The translations under genes were made by a program, and so were the position numbers. A stretch of DNA of 64,000 nt, taken from the NCBI GenBank assembly GCA_014238125.1, contig JABABS010000034.1:1-64000 (forward strand), written 5' to 3'. The stretch's first letter is position 1. Every line of letters starts with the position of its first letter. The notes beneath the pieces are model-generated. The model made no database searches. It was not told where the DNA came from and worked only from the letters and a program-made list of their open reading frames with translations. Shown in pieces: positions 37,447-46,711 of this stretch. Source of the DNA: Phycisphaerales bacterium. GTDB taxonomy: Bacteria > Planctomycetota > Phycisphaerae > Phycisphaerales > SM1A02.

Positions 37447-37713
37447 TTACTTTCGTAGCCCGAGTTTCTTAATAGTTGCTTGATAAGCTTCGCGATTTGT
37501 GCGCGAGATGTATTTAAGCAAGCGGTTTCGCTTACCAACGAGCATGATCAAACCTCTTCGAGAGTGGTGATCGTGCTTGTGTATTTTGAGGTGATCGGTT
37601 AATTCCAAAATTCTTGCAGTCAATGTTGCAATCTGAACTTCTGGAGACCCACAATCGGACTCATGTCGTCTAAAATCATCTTTGTTAATCGTATCTGCTG
37701 TCACTGTCGTCAT
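37447..37713 (-). CDS. rpsO: 30S ribosomal protein S15
   Basis: 88 aa, binding the central domain of 16S r[56 protein letters not shown] contains the signature GSPE, LTxHL and RRGLxxLVxxR elements, given here as one idea over residues 15-70. Upstream of pnp with a 150-bp gap, where the usual rpsO-pnp processing site could lie; I saw no strong hairpin there. Confidence 0.97.
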   Translation of the reverse strand: MTTVTADTINKDDFRRHESDCGSPEVQIATLTARILELTDHLKIHKHDHHSRRGLIMLVGKRNRLLKYISRTNREAYQATIKKLGLRK

Positions 37714-37797
37714 AATTATTCAACCTTTTCTTGAATCGACTATTCTACCAAACCCCACGCCTTTTTGCCACTCGTATATAGAAGTCTTATATCCCAC

Positions 37798-39402
37798 ATG
37801 AAACTCATTAAAATCCTAATTGCCGATAAACTTGCTCCAGAAGGGGCAGCGTTTTTAGAGTCCCAAGATCAAGTGGAAGTCCTTTCCCAAACAGGACTTA
37901 GCGAAGACGAACTCGTTTCAACGTTGGTGGAAGTCGACGGCGTCATCGTGCGTTCGTCAGTAAAACTGCCTGAAGAGATCCTAAAGCGGGTTTTTAGCAA
38001 CCAAAACGCTCGCCTAAGAGGAATTGCAAGAGCTGGGGTAGGCGTGGATAACATTCACCTCCCCACGGCTACGAATTTAGGGGTCGCAGTGATGAATTCC
38101 GCTTCAGCATCGACGATTACGACCGCTGAGCACGCTTTTGCGTTGATGATTTCACTTGCGAGAAATGTCGCTAGTTCAAATGCCATTTTCCGAAGTGGCG
38201 GATGGGATCGCGGCAGTTTCGTTGGCGTGCAACTTGCCGGAAGAACCCTAGGCATTGTCGGCATGGGCCGAATTGGACAAGCGATGGCCAGAAGAGCACT
38301 TGTTTTTGGCATGGAAGTGATCGGGTTTGATCCTTTTATGAAGGAACCAACTGCAATGGATGGGCAAGTGCAAATGATGCAATCATTTGATGACCTCATT
38401 GAAAAGGTTGATATTGTTTCGTTCCATGTTCCTCGCACTGAGCAAACGACGGGCATGTTAAATACAAAACAATTTGCGAAATGTAAAAATGATTTGCTTG
38501 TGATTAATGCGGCTCGCGGTGGTATTGTTGATGAAGAAGCACTGATTACAGCACTTGATGCAGGGGAGTGCGCGGGTGCAGCTATTGATGTGTATCTAAG
38601 TGAGCCACCGGATGAAGATCATCCGTTTCGAACACATCCAAAAGTCTTATGTACGCCACACCTTGGCGCATCAACAATTGAAGCGCAAGAAGCGGTTGCG
38701 GTAAACGCTTGCGCTTCGCTACTGCAATATCTTCGCGGCGAAGGATTAGAAAGTGCAGTGAACGCTGGCGGTTTAGATCTTGAACTGAATAACAGACAAA
38801 AACGATTTGTTGAACTCTCTTCCCGAATGATCACCCTCCTTGGCACAGTTACAAACCTTGCAAAGACAAATGAAGTAATAGTTGAACTTCGAGGGCCAGC
38901 AACTGTTGGCAAGACGGACACAATTGCGAGGTACACACTTGTTTCGTTGTTACAACATTGCACTGACGAACCGGTTTCGATTATAAATGTAACGGCGATG
39001 GCGCGAGAGCTTGGCGTGACTACTTCAACGGTTGTTGGTGCACCTGATGCTGTTGATAAACTTACAATTAGAATCGGCGGCGAACAGTCACATGTGATTG
39101 AAGGGACGGTACACGCCGATGGCAGACCGCGAATTACATGCATTGATGGTCGCGGCTTTGATATGGTTCCAAGTGGTCACATGATTGCACTTTTCAATGA
39201 CGATACTCCCGGGATGGTTGGAGAAGTTGGCACAGCACTTGGCAAATCAAAGGTAAACATAGACGAAATGGTGATTGGGCACGGCGATAAGGACGGGTTG
39301 GCGATGATGGTGATTAAACTCGGCTCGCCAGCTACTGGCGATCTCCTCGCAAGCCTAGGCGCGATCGACGGTGTCTCCAAAGTGGCCTCCGCCGAAATTT
39401 AA
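37798..39402 (+). CDS. serA: D-3-phosphoglycerate dehydrogenase, long form
   Basis: First step of serine synthesis, oxidising 3-phosphoglycerate with NAD+. NAD-binding GIVGMGRIGQAMARRAL, catalytic Arg in NAARGGIVDEEAL, and the His in TPHLGASTIEAQE are present. The C-terminal 200 residues comprise the ASB domain and an ACT domain (GHMIALFNDDTPGMVGEVGTALG) for serine feedback. 534 aa matches the long type of M. tuberculosis and Bacillus. The ATG at 37798 is preferred: the long frame adds 11 residues without support. Confidence 0.95.
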   Translation: MKLIKILIADKLAPEGAAFLESQDQVEVLSQTGLSEDELVSTLVEVDGVIVRSSVKLPEEILKRVFSNQNARLRGIARAGVGVDNIHLPTATNLGVAVMNSASASTITTAEHAFALMISLARNVASSNAIFRSGGWDRGSFVGVQLAGRTLGIVGMGRIGQAMARRALVFGMEVIGFDPFMKEPTAMDGQVQMMQSFDDLIEKVDIVSFHVPRTEQTTGMLNTKQFAKCKNDLLVINAARGGIVDEEALITALDAGECAGAAIDVYLSEPPDEDHPFRTHPKVLCTPHLGASTIEAQEAVAVNACASLLQYLRGEGLESAVNAGGLDLELNNRQKRFVELSSRMITLLGTVTNLAKTNEVIVELRGPATVGKTDTIARYTLVSLLQHCTDEPVSIINVTAMARELGVTTSTVVGAPDAVDKLTIRIGGEQSHVIEGTVHADGRPRITCIDGRGFDMVPSGHMIALFNDDTPGMVGEVGTALGKSKVNIDEMVIGHGDKDGLAMMVIKLGSPATGDLLASLGAIDGVSKVASAEI

Positions 39403-39471
39403 CCCTAGAATTTAATTAAACCCCATGATGATCTTGGTACTGAATTTCTAAAAACAGGATGGAGTAACAAC

Positions 39472-40941
39472 TCACTCCTGTTGCGCATTGTTTGAACCAA
39501 CTTTCCACAAAACAGGTTTTCCAGTTTCCTTCAATATTGAAGGCTGAGCGTTTCTCTCTGTCGCCCAATCATTGAGCAATAGTTGCATCTTCATTAAAAC
39601 CTTAGGATTAATTTCTGAAAGATCATCGGTTTCACCTATGTCATTTTCTAAATTGTAGAGCTCAAATCGTCTCCCGGCGTGAAAGAAAATGAGTTTCCAC
39701 TTACCCTGCCGAATTGCAGTAAATGGCTCGATCCCTGGCCCCGATGCACCCCATTGATGTGGTTGATGCCAACCAATGACACGAGTTGAGTTTGATTCGC
39801 CAAGTGCCATACCATCAACAATGTGCTCATCTGGAGAACTTGCCCCTGCATATTGTAAAATTGTTGGAAATAAATCATGGGTAATCACATTTGATGTATC
39901 CACAGAATGTTTTTGATCCAACCCCTGTACGATCAGTGGCACCCGAATGCCGCCTTCATACGCTGAACCTTTTCCACTTCGCAGCGGTGCATTATGTGTA
40001 TGCTTTTTACCGCCACGTGCCGTTGCCGAAAGCCCACCGTTGTCAGATGTAAAAATAATGATAGTGTTGTCTGAAATCCCAAGAGCAACAAGTTTGTCCA
40101 GTACGCTTCCAAGTGCAGCATCTGCACTTTCAATCATGGTCGCATAGGCTGCTTCACGTTTGTCTATGTTTGCATACTTGTCAATGTATTTCTGATTTGA
40201 CATCAGTGGTATGTGCACTGCATAGGGAGCAAAGTGTAAAAAGAAAGGTTTGCCAGTTGCAACTGCTTTTTCAATTTCGCTGCATGCTTCTTGAGCAAGT
40301 GCCTCAGACAAAAATATGTCTTGGTCGTGATATTTTTCTAAACCTGGCACATCCCAGATTTGATGGTTGTCAAAATCCATTTTTTCACGAGTTGCCATAA
40401 AACGGTGCGTACCATAAAAACTACCCGGACCACCTGCGCCATGACCAGCAACATTCACATCGAAACCAAGTTGTTCTGGATCTCCTCCTTGCGAATCAAC
40501 TGCCCCAAGGTGTGCCTTGCCAACATGAATTGTGTAATACCCTGCATCTTGCAAGAGAAAAGGTAACGTCACCTCCCCGGGCTGCAGTGCATCTAAATCC
40601 CATTTTGGGGGAATCAGCCTTGGGTGACTGCTTGAATTATCGCGATCTTTATAAAGCGTCCAATATGTAATGTGTGATCGAGCGGGTGATTGTCCTGTTA
40701 ACAAACTAGTTCGGGATGGTGTGCACACTGGTCCTGCTGCGTAGGCGTTTGTGTACTTCGTGCCATGTGCAGCGAGTTGCTCCCAGTTTGGAGTGTTGTA
40801 CCGCTGGTTAAATGCAGTAACTTCTACATGAAAAGGTACAGATGTATCTTGCCAACCAAGATCATCAACGAGGAAGATCACAAGGTTTGGTTGCTCTGAC
40901 AAAATAAGAGATACGCACGCAATGCAAAGTTGGAATAGCAT
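39472..40941 (-). CDS. Secreted type-I sulfatase (arylsulfatase family)
   Basis: 489 aa. The N-terminal hydrophobic leader ends near residue 15. The metal site begins with FLVDDLGWQD, and the formylglycine motif is C73-T-P-S-R77 followed by TSLLTGQ, so an anaerobic or FGE-type maturase is needed. HVGKAHLG and FTSDNGG are also conserved. It would hydrolyse sulfate esters, perhaps of algal polysaccharides, which suits a marine planctomycete. TACACT lies 6 nt before the ATG. No maturase or polysaccharide lyase lies nearby. Confidence 0.93.
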   Translation of the reverse strand: MLFQLCIACVSLILSEQPNLVIFLVDDLGWQDTSVPFHVEVTAFNQRYNTPNWEQLAAHGTKYTNAYAAGPVCTPSRTSLLTGQSPARSHITYWTLYKDRDNSSSHPRLIPPKWDLDALQPGEVTLPFLLQDAGYYTIHVGKAHLGAVDSQGGDPEQLGFDVNVAGHGAGGPGSFYGTHRFMATREKMDFDNHQIWDVPGLEKYHDQDIFLSEALAQEACSEIEKAVATGKPFFLHFAPYAVHIPLMSNQKYIDKYANIDKREAAYATMIESADAALGSVLDKLVALGISDNTIIIFTSDNGGLSATARGGKKHTHNAPLRSGKGSAYEGGIRVPLIVQGLDQKHSVDTSNVITHDLFPTILQYAGASSPDEHIVDGMALGESNSTRVIGWHQPHQWGASGPGIEPFTAIRQGKWKLIFFHAGRRFELYNLENDIGETDDLSEINPKVLMKMQLLLNDWATERNAQPSILKETGKPVLWKVGSNNAQQE

Positions 40942-41053
40942 GCCTGCAGTGTACTCTTAAAAACATGCATCTCGATTAATTCGTGGGTGAAGATCTAAAA
41001 ATAACTTCCACTGAATTTTAAACAAGAGAGCACAATCAAGTGAATGCGTAAAT

Positions 41054-42289
41054 TTATGTAGCGAACTCGCAGAGCCAGTCGTGGATTTTGGTTACGCCGG
41101 TTTGAATTTGGTCTTCGCTGCAGGCAAAAGAGAGTCGAATGTGGTCGGGACCACATCCACCGAAGTCGGTACCCGGCACAACCGCAACACCTGTTTCATC
41201 AAGTAGTGCTGCGACAAATTCGACAGAGTCATGAATTGTTGTTCCCGCAGGCGTTGTCTTGCCAAAATAATGTGAAATTTTTGGGAACGCGTAAAACGCG
41301 CCAGTTGGTTCTGCGCATTCTGTATTTGGCCACAGTTGAATGAGTTTATACATCAGCGCTGCTCTACTTGCAAACACTTTACGCATTTCTTCAACTTCAT
41401 CTTTCATCTCTAGAGCAACTGGAATCGTCGCGTAACAAAAACTCGTAATCGACGTGTTGATTTGACTTTGCAGCGTGTTCATCGCTTTAGCTACATTTTC
41501 GGGTGCACATGCATACCCAACTCGCCAGCCTGTCATTGCATACGCTTTTGACAAACCGTTAATTGTTATAACTTGATGCGCTATTTCTGGAATGGAGCCA
41601 AGTGAAAAATGTTCGATGTCACTGTAAATCAATCTGTCATAAATTTCATCACTGAGAATATAAACATCTGGATGCCGTTCCAACATTTTCGCAATCGATT
41701 TTAATTCATCGGAAGTGTACATCGTCCCGCAAGGATTACTTGGTGTATTAATCATGATCGCTCTTGTGTTTGGAGTGATCGCTGATTCAATTTCTTCAGG
41801 TGTGCATTTAAAATCTGTGTCCACCGTAGTTGGAACTTCAATCATCGTGCCACCGGCAAGTTCAACCATTGGTTTGTAACTCACCCACGCAGGAGTTGGT
41901 ACTACAACTTCTTGATTTTTTCCATGATCAAGTATTGACATCAACGCTAAGTTGATTGACATTTTTGCACCAGCGTTAATTGAAATGTTCGCCCCTGTGC
42001 ACTCAATGTTATTTTCGGTTCGCAATTTGTTTGCAATTGCTTCTCGCGCTTCTGGTGTTCCAGAAGATGGCATGTAATGCGTCAGCCCAGACTCGAGTGC
42101 TTCGATTGCTGCATCTGTGATTTTTTTTGGGGTGTCAAAATCTGGTTCGCCAGCGCCAAAAGCAATGACATCTTTTCCTTCGGCTTTGAGTTCCTTAACT
42201 TTCGCACTGATGGCAAGTGTGACGGATGGGGGTATTGATTTTGCTCTCTGGGATAGTTCCATAGTGGGAAGAATAGTGGATGTTTGCAT
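41054..42289 (-). CDS. Aspartate aminotransferase family (class I, subgroup Ib)
   Basis: 411 aa. PLP enzyme, with AFGAGEPDFDTP (substrate/PLP region), NTPSNPCGTMYTS, the YILSDEIYDRL motif and the Schiff-base lysine in NGLSKAYAMTGWRVGY. The group includes aspartate transaminase and aspartate/prephenate transaminase, which cannot be separated here. The start at 42289 gives MQTSTILPTMELSQRAK; the internal ATG at 42262 is as good. Divergent from prfB. Confidence 0.92.
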   Translation of the reverse strand: MQTSTILPTMELSQRAKSIPPSVTLAISAKVKELKAEGKDVIAFGAGEPDFDTPKKITDAAIEALESGLTHYMPSSGTPEAREAIANKLRTENNIECTGANISINAGAKMSINLALMSILDHGKNQEVVVPTPAWVSYKPMVELAGGTMIEVPTTVDTDFKCTPEEIESAITPNTRAIMINTPSNPCGTMYTSDELKSIAKMLERHPDVYILSDEIYDRLIYSDIEHFSLGSIPEIAHQVITINGLSKAYAMTGWRVGYACAPENVAKAMNTLQSQINTSITSFCYATIPVALEMKDEVEEMRKVFASRAALMYKLIQLWPNTECAEPTGAFYAFPKISHYFGKTTPAGTTIHDSVEFVAALLDETGVAVVPGTDFGGCGPDHIRLSFACSEDQIQTGVTKIHDWLCEFAT

Positions 42290-42333
42290 GTTCAGTAGAG
42301 TACAAACTTTCCCACTCTGATACTATGCCACAC

Positions 42334-43441
42334 ATGCATTTTGACAGCCACCAATCAGTAATCGACGATCTTGAGGCACGGATTTTAACGATCCGTGACT
42401 CTCTTTGACTTTGATGCAAAAGTAGAAAAACGCGAATCTTTACAGGGCAACATGGGTAATTCTGGGTTTTGGGATGACCAAACTGCCGCCCAAAAAACGA
42501 TTGATCAGTACAAATTGCTCAAAGCTCAAACTGAAGATTTAGAAGCAGTTGTTGGTGATTTTGAAGATGCTCAGGTTGGATACGAACTTGCCAAAGAAGG
42601 TGATGACAGCGAATTGCTCACCGAAGTTGATGGGCAACTCTACAAATTACAAAAACGAATGGATCGAGTAGAGATTCAATCACTTCTAAACGGGAAACAC
42701 GATCACCGAAACTGCTTTGTTTCGATTCAATCTCGCGATGGTGGCACTGAAGCGGACGACTGGGCTTCGATGCTCGATCGTATGTTTAAAAATTACTGGG
42801 AAAATATGCATTTCAAAGTAGAGGAAGTTAGCACAACTCACGGCACAGAAGTTGGTATCAGCGAAGTGACGTATCTCATTAAAGGACCAATGGCGTATGG
42901 ATACATGAGTTGTGAGCGTGGTACGCACCGGCTTGCTCGAGTGAGTCCTTTTAACGCGCAAGGTAAACGGCAAACAAGTTTCGCGACTGTTGATGTAATC
43001 CCTGAATTTGAAGATCAAGATGTTGAAATTGATGAAAAAGTAGTAGACTTCACATTCTTTGCACGGTCTTCTGGTCCGGGGGGGCAAAATGTGAACAAGG
43101 TGGCTTCGGCAGTACGCATTGTGCACAAACCAACTGGCATTATGGTTGTAAGTTCAACACACAAGGCTGCTCTGCAAAACCGCAAGCAAGCATTGCGTAT
43201 TTTGCAATCAAAGTTAGAACAACTTGAAGAAGAACGAAGACAAGCAGAACTTGACAATGCAACTGGTGGAAAAGTTGAACAAGGGTGGGGTTCACAAATT
43301 CGAAGTTATGTCATTTATGACAACCGCGTCAAAGATCATCGTACTGGGCACGAAGTTGGTAACCCGCAAACTGTACTTGATGGTGCACTTGAAGGGTTTG
43401 TTGATGCTGAGTTGAAGAGAAGGCGATCGGCTAAGGGTTAA
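42334..43441 (+). CDS. prfB: Peptide chain release factor 2, made by programmed +1 frameshift
   Basis: Terminates at UGA and UAA. The first frame starts at ATG 42334 (or 42325), encodes MHFDSHQSVIDDLEARILTI and then RDSL, and stops at TGA 42406-42408. Skipping T42406 continues into DFDAKVEKRESLQGNMG and on to 43441. The recognition tripeptide SPF is in RVSPFNAQGKRQ, and the GGQ motif is SGPGGQNVNKV. The product is about 368 aa, as usual for RF2. TACTAT is 7 nt before ATG 42334. The internal stop autoregulates RF2 by its own activity. Confidence 0.96.
42403..42409 (+). promoter_or_regulatory. RF2 programmed frameshift site CTTTGAC
   Basis: Canonical slippery CTT, stop TGA, then C, identical to the E. 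coli core. The SD-like AGGGGG that stimulates the shift in E. coli is not present in the 15 nt before it (ATCCGTGACTCT), so stimulation may differ. Confidence 0.9.
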
Positions 43442-43851
43442 ATAGTTTTCATTTTGACATGCGGCATGCCGTTCATCACGAATTCATCTCCGTAAATTTC
43501 AAAACCGTTTTGTAAATAAAAATTTTGCACATTTTTGCGAGCTGTGCACCACACACCATCGTTTGTTTTTTCAATAAGAGCAACGAGTAATCGTTGACCA
43601 ATACCCTGACCGCGTAATTTGTGTTTGACCGCCATTCCTCGCAAACGCCAAGGATGATTAGGTAGATCTTCGTTTTTCTCAGGCAACAGTGAAACAATCG
43701 CAACTACTTCGTTGTCGTTTTTCATTGCAAGGTGTATTGTTCTTGGGTCATCGTCTGTGGCGAACGTCCAATTTTCTTTGGGTTGCCCTGGCCGCAAAAT
43801 AGATTCTCGAAGGAAGTAACAGTCATTCGCTTTTACTTGTTCGATCAACAT
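43438..43851 (-). CDS. GNAT-family N-acetyltransferase
   Basis: 137 aa from the ATG at 43851 (MLIEQVKANDCYFLRE). The acetyl-CoA loop is LRGQGIGQRLLVALIE with the preceding strand LRGMAVKHK; the end is NFYLQNGFEIYGDEF, where Tyr and Phe are usual. The substrate is unknown. It overlaps the upstream methyltransferase gene by 7 bp and its 3' end meets prfB (4-bp overlap). Confidence 0.82.
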   Translation of the reverse strand: MLIEQVKANDCYFLRESILRPGQPKENWTFATDDDPRTIHLAMKNDNEVVAIVSLLPEKNEDLPNHPWRLRGMAVKHKLRGQGIGQRLLVALIEKTNDGVWCTARKNVQNFYLQNGFEIYGDEFVMNGMPHVKMKTI

Positions 43852-44459
43852 TGTCGTAATCGTACAACACGGCACGAAGGCAAGTTTCGCCACACTGTTT
43901 CTTGCGAGCCAGAATGTTGCGCAAAACGAGTGTTGTTATCGCGTGCACGCTGTTTGGTTTCCAATCGAATCCTCGAAAATCCAAAGATGCGTCTCAATTG
44001 AAGCATCCAAAGATATTCAAAGTATGCAAGTTCGCCTTTTTGCTTGAGTAAGCCGAACATCACAGTAAAAAGTTGCTCAACGAGTTCAAGCGGGAAATTG
44101 TTAAACGGAAGACCACAAATAATTGCGTCGAATGTGCCTTCAAGGTCGGTCTCTTCGATGGAGGCATTATGTAAGACCACTTCGATCTTTGGATTTTTTT
44201 CACGAAACGGTTGTAGTAATTTCGTTTCAACAGATTTGGAAAAATCGCTGCTCAATTCAACGATATAAAACACATCACCATCTTGCAGTTTTGCCAGTAT
44301 CTCTTTTGTAAACGCGCCAGTTCCACAACCAACTTCTAGCACCCGCTTGGGAGAAGTGTGTGGGATCGACTGCACAATATTTCTCGCTAAAAAACGAGAT
44401 GATGGGGCTATCGCTCCGGTTGTGCGATAGTTTCGAATTGCTTCGATGAGGAAACGAAT
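43845..44459 (-). CDS. SAM-dependent methyltransferase (phospholipid N-methyltransferase/rRNA dimethylase-like), ATT start proposed
   Basis: The SAM motif is RVLEVGCGTGAFTKEIL and motif IV-like ICGLPFNNFPLELVEQLF. Before the first standard start (GTG at 44375) the frame still reads FLIEAIRNYRTTGAIAPSSR, which matches the N-terminus of PmtA-like methyltransferases. That frame has no ATG, GTG or TTG between an upstream stop and 44375. ATT at 44457-44459 overlaps the rplT stop as TAATT, parallel to the TAATG overlaps at other junctions here, so I propose ATT (or a misread ATG) as the start, giving 204 aa. Phosphatidylethanolamine is a possible substrate. Confidence 0.68.
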   Translation of the reverse strand: MRFLIEAIRNYRTTGAIAPSSRFLARNIVQSIPHTSPKRVLEVGCGTGAFTKEILAKLQDGDVFYIVELSSDFSKSVETKLLQPFREKNPKIEVVLHNASIEETDLEGTFDAIICGLPFNNFPLELVEQLFTVMFGLLKQKGELAYFEYLWMLQLRRIFGFSRIRLETKQRARDNNTRFAQHSGSQETVWRNLPSCRVVRLRQC

Positions 44460-44830
44460 TACTTGCTCGCTTGAGCGGTCGTATGTTCTTCAGCAACTTT
44501 GGCCAAGGCATCAAATGCTTTTGGATCTTCAATTGCCATTTGACTCAGCATTTTGCGATTGAGCAAGATGCCTGCTTGTGAAAGACCATTCATGAAACGA
44601 CTGTATCGAGTACCACGCATTCTGCATGCAGCAGTGATTCGAGTAATCCAAATTCGGCGGAAGTCACGACGGCGAGCGCGGCGATCGCGGTAAGCAAATT
44701 GACCAGCGCGGGTAAGAGCTACCTTAGCTTGTTGTTTATGTCGTGATTTGGTTCCCCAGTATCCGCGAGCTTCGCGGAGAATTCTTTTTCGTGCCTTGTT
44801 TCTAGCGGCACCTTTTCGTACGCGTGGCAT
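44459..44830 (-). CDS. rplT: 50S ribosomal protein L20
   Basis: 123 aa. The N-terminus MPRVRKGAARNKARKRIL, GYWGTKSRHKQQAK and the domain ARRRDFRRIWITRITAACR are diagnostic. AAGGAGG precedes the ATG at ideal distance. It is an assembly protein and, in other bacteria, a translational repressor of this operon. Downstream of rpmI; the usual infC is not upstream. Confidence 0.97.
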   Translation of the reverse strand: MPRVRKGAARNKARKRILREARGYWGTKSRHKQQAKVALTRAGQFAYRDRRARRRDFRRIWITRITAACRMRGTRYSRFMNGLSQAGILLNRKMLSQMAIEDPKAFDALAKVAEEHTTAQASK

Positions 44831-44911
44831 ATGTTGCCTCCTTTTTTCAGCTTGATCGGGGGTTGCGACACCTTGTCACAATCACTTCAACCCGTCAAAC
44901 ATGACGTGAGT

Positions 44912-45145
44912 CTAATCTGTTGTTTCTACTTTTTTGTCTCCACGAGTCAAACGAGTGCAAAGCATTGCACCGATCCGTTTAAGATCAGCACCGCCAACGA
45001 GCTTACGTTTGCGGTATGAGCGAATCATTTTGCCATTTTTATGGCTGCGAAGGTGACCGCCAAATGCACGGCTGACCTTCACCTTACCTTTTGAGGTAAG
45101 ACGGACGCGTTTTAAGAGACCTTTGTTTGGTTTTAACTTAGACAT
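44912..45145 (-). CDS. rpmI: 50S ribosomal protein L35
   Basis: 77 aa, with KPNKGLLKRVRLTSKGKVKVSRAFGGHL followed by KRKLVGGADLKRI, the L35 pattern. About ten residues longer than usual at the C-terminus. GGAG lies 8 nt before the ATG. TACACT further upstream (about 45170) is a possible -10 box, suggesting that the operon begins here without infC. Confidence 0.94.
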   Translation of the reverse strand: MSKLKPNKGLLKRVRLTSKGKVKVSRAFGGHLRSHKNGKMIRSYRKRKLVGGADLKRIGAMLCTRLTRGDKKVETTD

Positions 45146-45204
45146 TTCTTAGCTCCAATTCGAGCCACGTAGTGTAGCAGAAATTGACATTATGAAAACA
45201 CCAA

Positions 45205-46095
45205 TTAATGCGTCAGAAAAATGTCAATTCCGTGGTTTCCGCCATCTAATACCCAAATTCTGTCTCCGCCAAGAATTGGTGGGCCAGTGAGGGAAATAGT
45301 TGAACCATCATCAAGGAGTTGATTTTGACCGTGTCCCTCATGGTTTCTTGACGTTGTCATTGGATTATGTGACTTGCCAGAAAGGACAGCATCAAGAATT
45401 GGATTTGTATCGCTCAACACAACAAACACTCGGCGGTGGCGTTTAAGTGCATCCCAAATCTCTTTTTGTTGTGTTTGATAACTAAATCCACTTGCACCCT
45501 CGCTCGAATGTCCAGGGCAATTGAGGTGATGGTTTTCACAATACTCTCCAAGAAGCGGAGTTGGATCGAGGCGTTCTGGAGTTGCGCCACCGAATAAACC
45601 ACTGAGTCCTGCAACCGCAGTTGTGGGCATTGCTCCATTATGATCATTAGCATAATTTGCAAGACCCATGCCAACTGCTGCCATGTTGTTCGCACATTGC
45701 ATCGATAAAGATTGCACGCGTGTTGTTCGCCCAAGCCAAATCACAACTGATGCGGCGATCAAGATCATACACGCGATGCTAATCAAATCAGGCATTCTGA
45801 ATGCAAAACCTGAACTGGTTGCTTGCACATCCGCTGTTTGAATATGCATCCTTGCGCGTTGTTTGTCTTCATACTGATCAATTCTTGCAAGCGTGACGTC
45901 TATCAGTGCATCGCTTGCATTTTCAACGGGGTAATGTTCGAGCAAACCAACAGTTTTTAAAATACTTGTTGCCCTTTGCTGCTCTTCTTCAGTAAGACCT
46001 TGAAGTTGATCAATTTCAAAACCAACAGTGACGAGGCGATCGAGCATATCAGCATCGGCTTTACAAAGGTTGAGATGTTCACCGTGGTCAGTCAT
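45205..46095 (-). CDS. Probable anti-sigma factor with TM and DUF1559-like outer part
   Basis: 296 aa from the ATG at 46095, chosen because ATGA overlaps the ECF sigma stop. Cytoplasmic part of about 100 residues, rich in acidic and helical sequence (LVTVGFEIDQLQGLTEEEQQRA), then one TM (LISIACMILIAASVVIWLG). The outer part has CANNMAAVGMGLANYANDHNGAMP, which matches the planctomycete DUF1559/prepilin-type motif, and GFSYQTQQKEIW onward. No canonical zinc-binding anti-sigma motif (HxxxCxxC) is seen; the role is inferred from position. Confidence 0.62.
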   Translation of the reverse strand: MTDHGEHLNLCKADADMLDRLVTVGFEIDQLQGLTEEEQQRATSILKTVGLLEHYPVENASDALIDVTLARIDQYEDKQRARMHIQTADVQATSSGFAFRMPDLISIACMILIAASVVIWLGRTTRVQSLSMQCANNMAAVGMGLANYANDHNGAMPTTAVAGLSGLFGGATPERLDPTPLLGEYCENHHLNCPGHSSEGASGFSYQTQQKEIWDALKRHRRVFVVLSDTNPILDAVLSGKSHNPMTTSRNHEGHGQNQLLDDGSTISLTGPPILGGDRIWVLDGGNHGIDIFLTH

Positions 46096-46697
46096 TCTTG
46101 CTCCTGAGGCTGGGCTGATTTCCATGCATTGCTAAATGCCGCCACTGCGGAATGCAGGCGGCTTTTGACCGTTCCTAGTGGTATTTGAAGTGATTCAGAA
46201 ATTTGTACGTAACTCATTTGTTGGAAGTAACTCAATAATAGGATCTCACGAAGGTGGCTTGGAAGTGCGTCGACTGCTTCTCGCACTTGGTTTGCTTGTT
46301 CTGTTTCAAGTAAATTTGCCTCAGGCATCTCTTGATCGCCTTCTAAAAGGTCTACGAATCGAGCTCCATCGCCCTCTCCACCCACATCTTGGGACAATGA
46401 CATCATCGTCCGCTTAGAATGCTTACGATGCCAGTCCCTACCTTTGTTCGCAGCAATTGTAAAAAGCCATGGTTTAAATCGCCTTGATAGGTCAAATGTT
46501 TCTGCTGAAATGTGAACTTGGAGAAAGGCTTCCTGAAAAACGTCCTCTGCGGCCGCTCTTTTGCCTACAAAACGGATAAGAAAATGGAGAAGATCGTTTT
46601 TATAGCGCTCCATCAATTCCGGAAAAGCTTTCCTGTCATCATCAATATGGGCTGCTAGGAGTTCTTCGTCGGTTCGTTTTTGTGCCTCTTCAGACAT
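46092..46697 (-). CDS. ECF-family RNA polymerase sigma factor
   Basis: About 200 aa from the ATG at 46697. Region 2: AFPELMERYKNDLLHFLIRFVGKRAAAEDVFQEAFLQV and FKPWLFTIAANKGRD. Region 4: ALPSHLREILLLSYFQQMSYVQISESLQIPLGTVKSRL. The long frame would extend into the divergent gene's leader. Co-translated with the putative anti-sigma factor; the target regulon is unknown. Confidence 0.9.
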   Translation of the reverse strand: MSEEAQKRTDEELLAAHIDDDRKAFPELMERYKNDLLHFLIRFVGKRAAAEDVFQEAFLQVHISAETFDLSRRFKPWLFTIAANKGRDWHRKHSKRTMMSLSQDVGGEGDGARFVDLLEGDQEMPEANLLETEQANQVREAVDALPSHLREILLLSYFQQMSYVQISESLQIPLGTVKSRLHSAVAAFSNAWKSAQPQEQE

Positions 46698-46711
46698 AGG
46701 AGAAGCAGCGT

